From the NCBI GenBank assembly GCA_017515765.1, contig JAFWFF010000242.1:1-6641 (forward strand): DNA of 6,641 bases. The letters are read 5' to 3'. The number at the start of each line of letters is the position of its first letter. Positions within the stretch are counted from its first letter, which is position 1. The notes under the pieces are model-generated. The model did not search any database, had not been told where the DNA came from, and saw nothing but the letters and a program-made list of their open reading frames with translations. The position numbers and the translations under genes were made by a program. This DNA is from Bacillota bacterium (lineage in GTDB: Bacteria > Bacillota > Clostridia > Peptostreptococcales > Anaerovoracaceae). This document shows positions 5,402 to 6,641 of this stretch, piece after piece.

Positions 5402-6178
5402 ATGGGCAGACTCGAGGTTTGCGGAAAAGAACTCGATATAGACCTTGTCATCTTTGATAAGGACGGCTGCCTGTTCGAGAGCAAAGCTTTCTGGACCGGC
5501 CTCGCGGAATCGCGGGCGATAAGGCTCGCCGCGGCGACTTCCGAAGATATAGCGCTCGACTGGCTGAACCTGGTCGGTATGCCTGCGCGCCGGGATGAAA
5601 ACGGAGGCCTTGCCATATACGGCTGCGACCCGATGGGCCCTCTGGCCCTCGCGCCGCCTTCGGAAGAGATAATAATCTGCGCCTCTGTGATCCTCAAGGC
5701 GACCGGCTGGCGCTGGCCTAAATGCCGTGAGACCGCAGAAGCCGTATTCTACGAAGCCGACAGGAACCTGGACCTCGATAAGTGCATAGTCCCGAGAAAG
5801 GGATTCCCCGGTGTGTTTGAGCGTCTGTCAAAGGCGGGAGTGCCCTTCGGCATAGCCACATCCGACGAGGAGGGCCGCGCCAGGGCATCCATCGGGAAAT
5901 ACACAGATCTCGGAGCTTTGTCCTTTATAGTCACTCCTGAGGACGTGGTACACAACAAGCCCGACAGGGAGACGATCGACCTGATAGCGGGGCGGTTCGG
6001 CATAAAGGACAACAGCAGGATACTCATGGTGGGCGATTCCTACGTGGACATGCTGATGGCAAGATCAGCGGGCGCTTACGGGATGGGAGTCCCCGAGTTC
6101 CCGGAAAGCAGGGAAGAGATGCGCCCGTTTGCCTCGTTCATCGCGGGATCGCTCGACGAGCTCCGGATAGCGGAATAA
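5402..6178 (+). CDS. HAD-superfamily hydrolase (phosphoglycolate phosphatase-like)
   Basis: This 258-residue protein has all four HAD motifs. Motif I is FDKDGCLF, with nucleophile D19 and general acid D21. Motif II is the TSD at 153-155. Motif III is K186 in the HNKPD segment. Motif IV is GDSYVDM, with D212 and D216 for Mg2+. Residues of about 25-130 are a helical cap, placed as in phosphoglycolate phosphatase/beta-phosphoglucomutase relatives. It is likely a cytoplasmic phosphatase or phosphomutase acting on a small phosphorylated compound; the substrate is unknown. The start is ATG at 5402, 7 nt after the BtpA-like stop. The spacer has only AGAAGAAAC and no strong ribosome site, so translation probably depends on coupling to the gene before it. 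Flanking BtpA-like and FGGY kinase genes suggest a carbohydrate substrate. Confidence 0.92.
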   Translation: MGRLEVCGKELDIDLVIFDKDGCLFESKAFWTGLAESRAIRLAAATSEDIALDWLNLVGMPARRDENGGLAIYGCDPMGPLALAPPSEEIIICASVILKATGWRWPKCRETAEAVFYEADRNLDLDKCIVPRKGFPGVFERLSKAGVPFGIATSDEEGRARASIGKYTDLGALSFIVTPEDVVHNKPDRETIDLIAGRFGIKDNSRILMVGDSYVDMLMARSAGAYGMGVPEFPESREEMRPFASFIAGSLDELRIAE

Positions 6179-6212
6179 GGCCATCCCCATCCCGCAGCAG
6201 AAGGAAGGATCA

Positions 6213-6641
6213 ATGGAAAAATATATCCTTGGAATCGATATAGGCACGACCGCGGCGAAACTTATCCTGATATCGTCGGAAGGCCGTATAGTATGCGAAT
6301 CGAACCAGTCGCACGACCTGCTCTCCCTGCACAGGAACTGGGCAGAGGAAAGGGCAGAGGACTGGTGGCAGAATGTGGTCGACGGGATCGCCGATCTTCG
6401 CGAGAGAGCGCCGGAAGCCATGGCCGATATCTCCTGCATCGGATGCAGCGGCATGGTCCCCGCGATAGTCCTTATGGACGAAGAGGGGAACGTGCTCCGC
6501 AATACGATCCAGCAGAACGATTCGCAATGCACCCGCCAGATCGACTATCTCACAGGGCTGATCGATCAGAAAGAGCTTTACGAGCGCACCGGCGGCACCA
6601 CGAACCAGCAGCACATCCTGCCCAGGCTCCTCTGGGTAAAG
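6213..6641 (+). CDS. FGGY-family carbohydrate kinase, N-terminal part (runs off window)
   Basis: The open frame from ATG 6213 runs 143 codons to the window end. It starts with GIDIGTTAAK (7-16), the first phosphate-binding loop of the FGGY fold. It continues with a W-rich segment (NWAEERAEDWW, 42-52) and GCSGMVPAIVLMDEEG (77-92). Full-length family members are about 500 residues, so roughly the first 30% is present. Its substrate is a sugar, sugar alcohol or related polyol, phosphorylated with ATP. The xylulokinase-type SGQMHG motif is absent (SGMVPA here), and the usual D-x-R after it reads QNDSQ (D103), so it should not be called XylB. AAGGAAGGA (6201-6209) is a strong ribosome site 3 nt before the ATG, 34 nt after the HAD stop. 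No terminator separates them. Confidence 0.9.
   Translation, partial: MEKYILGIDIGTTAAKLILISSEGRIVCESNQSHDLLSLHRNWAEERAEDWWQNVVDGIADLRERAPEAMADISCIGCSGMVPAIVLMDEEGNVLRNTIQQNDSQCTRQIDYLTGLIDQKELYERTGGTTNQQHILPRLLWVK

Noticed and set aside
4639..5697. Long minus-strand open frame (352 codons) opposite the BtpA-like and HAD genes
   Set aside because: It crosses two well-supported genes and shows no recognisable domain. High G+C codon bias leaves such antisense frames open.

Overview
The window is a bacterial chromosomal segment of fairly high G+C (about 57-60% by eye). The one intergenic region longer than 35 nt, apart from the terminator gap, is AT-rich. Strong Shine-Dalgarno sites, a 4-hydroxybutyryl-CoA dehydratase very close to the form from amino-acid-fermenting Clostridia, a TPR/DUF4037/DUF4125 gene set and a DUF1015 protein all suggest an anaerobic fermentative Bacillota of the class Clostridia. 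This is inferred from protein resemblance recalled from memory; no 16S or other marker gene is present.

Layout: (1) 1-487, plus strand, is the 3' end of a DUF1015-family gene. (2) 512-538 is a strong GC hairpin that appears to terminate transcription from both sides. (3) 543-4322, minus strand, is a tight four-gene operon, read right to left: 4-hydroxybutyryl-CoA dehydratase (abfD-like), a TPR protein, a DUF4037 nucleotidyltransferase-fold protein and a DUF4125 protein. The gaps are 14, 1 and 12 nt. (4) 4323-4581 is a 259-nt divergent regulatory region with candidate promoters in both directions. Two of them overlap face to face and share an inverted TTGATT/AATCAA pair, and several hairpins form an attenuator-like set ahead of the dehydratase gene. 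(5) 4582-6641, plus strand, is a second operon: a BtpA/SgcQ-family TIM-barrel protein, a HAD-superfamily phosphatase and the first 143 codons of an FGGY carbohydrate kinase that leaves the window.

How the genes may work together: the left operon starts with the radical [4Fe-4S]/FAD enzyme that turns 4-hydroxybutyryl-CoA into crotonyl-CoA, a key step of 4-aminobutyrate/succinate fermentation to butyrate. The other 4-hydroxybutyrate genes are not in the window. The three trailing genes look like a conserved accessory or signalling set of unknown role. The right operon combines a sugar kinase, a phosphatase and a TIM-barrel protein, which resembles a small carbohydrate pathway whose substrate cannot be named from sequence. 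The least explained parts are the divergent control region, the link between AbfD and the DUF4037/DUF4125 set, and the BtpA-HAD-FGGY module.
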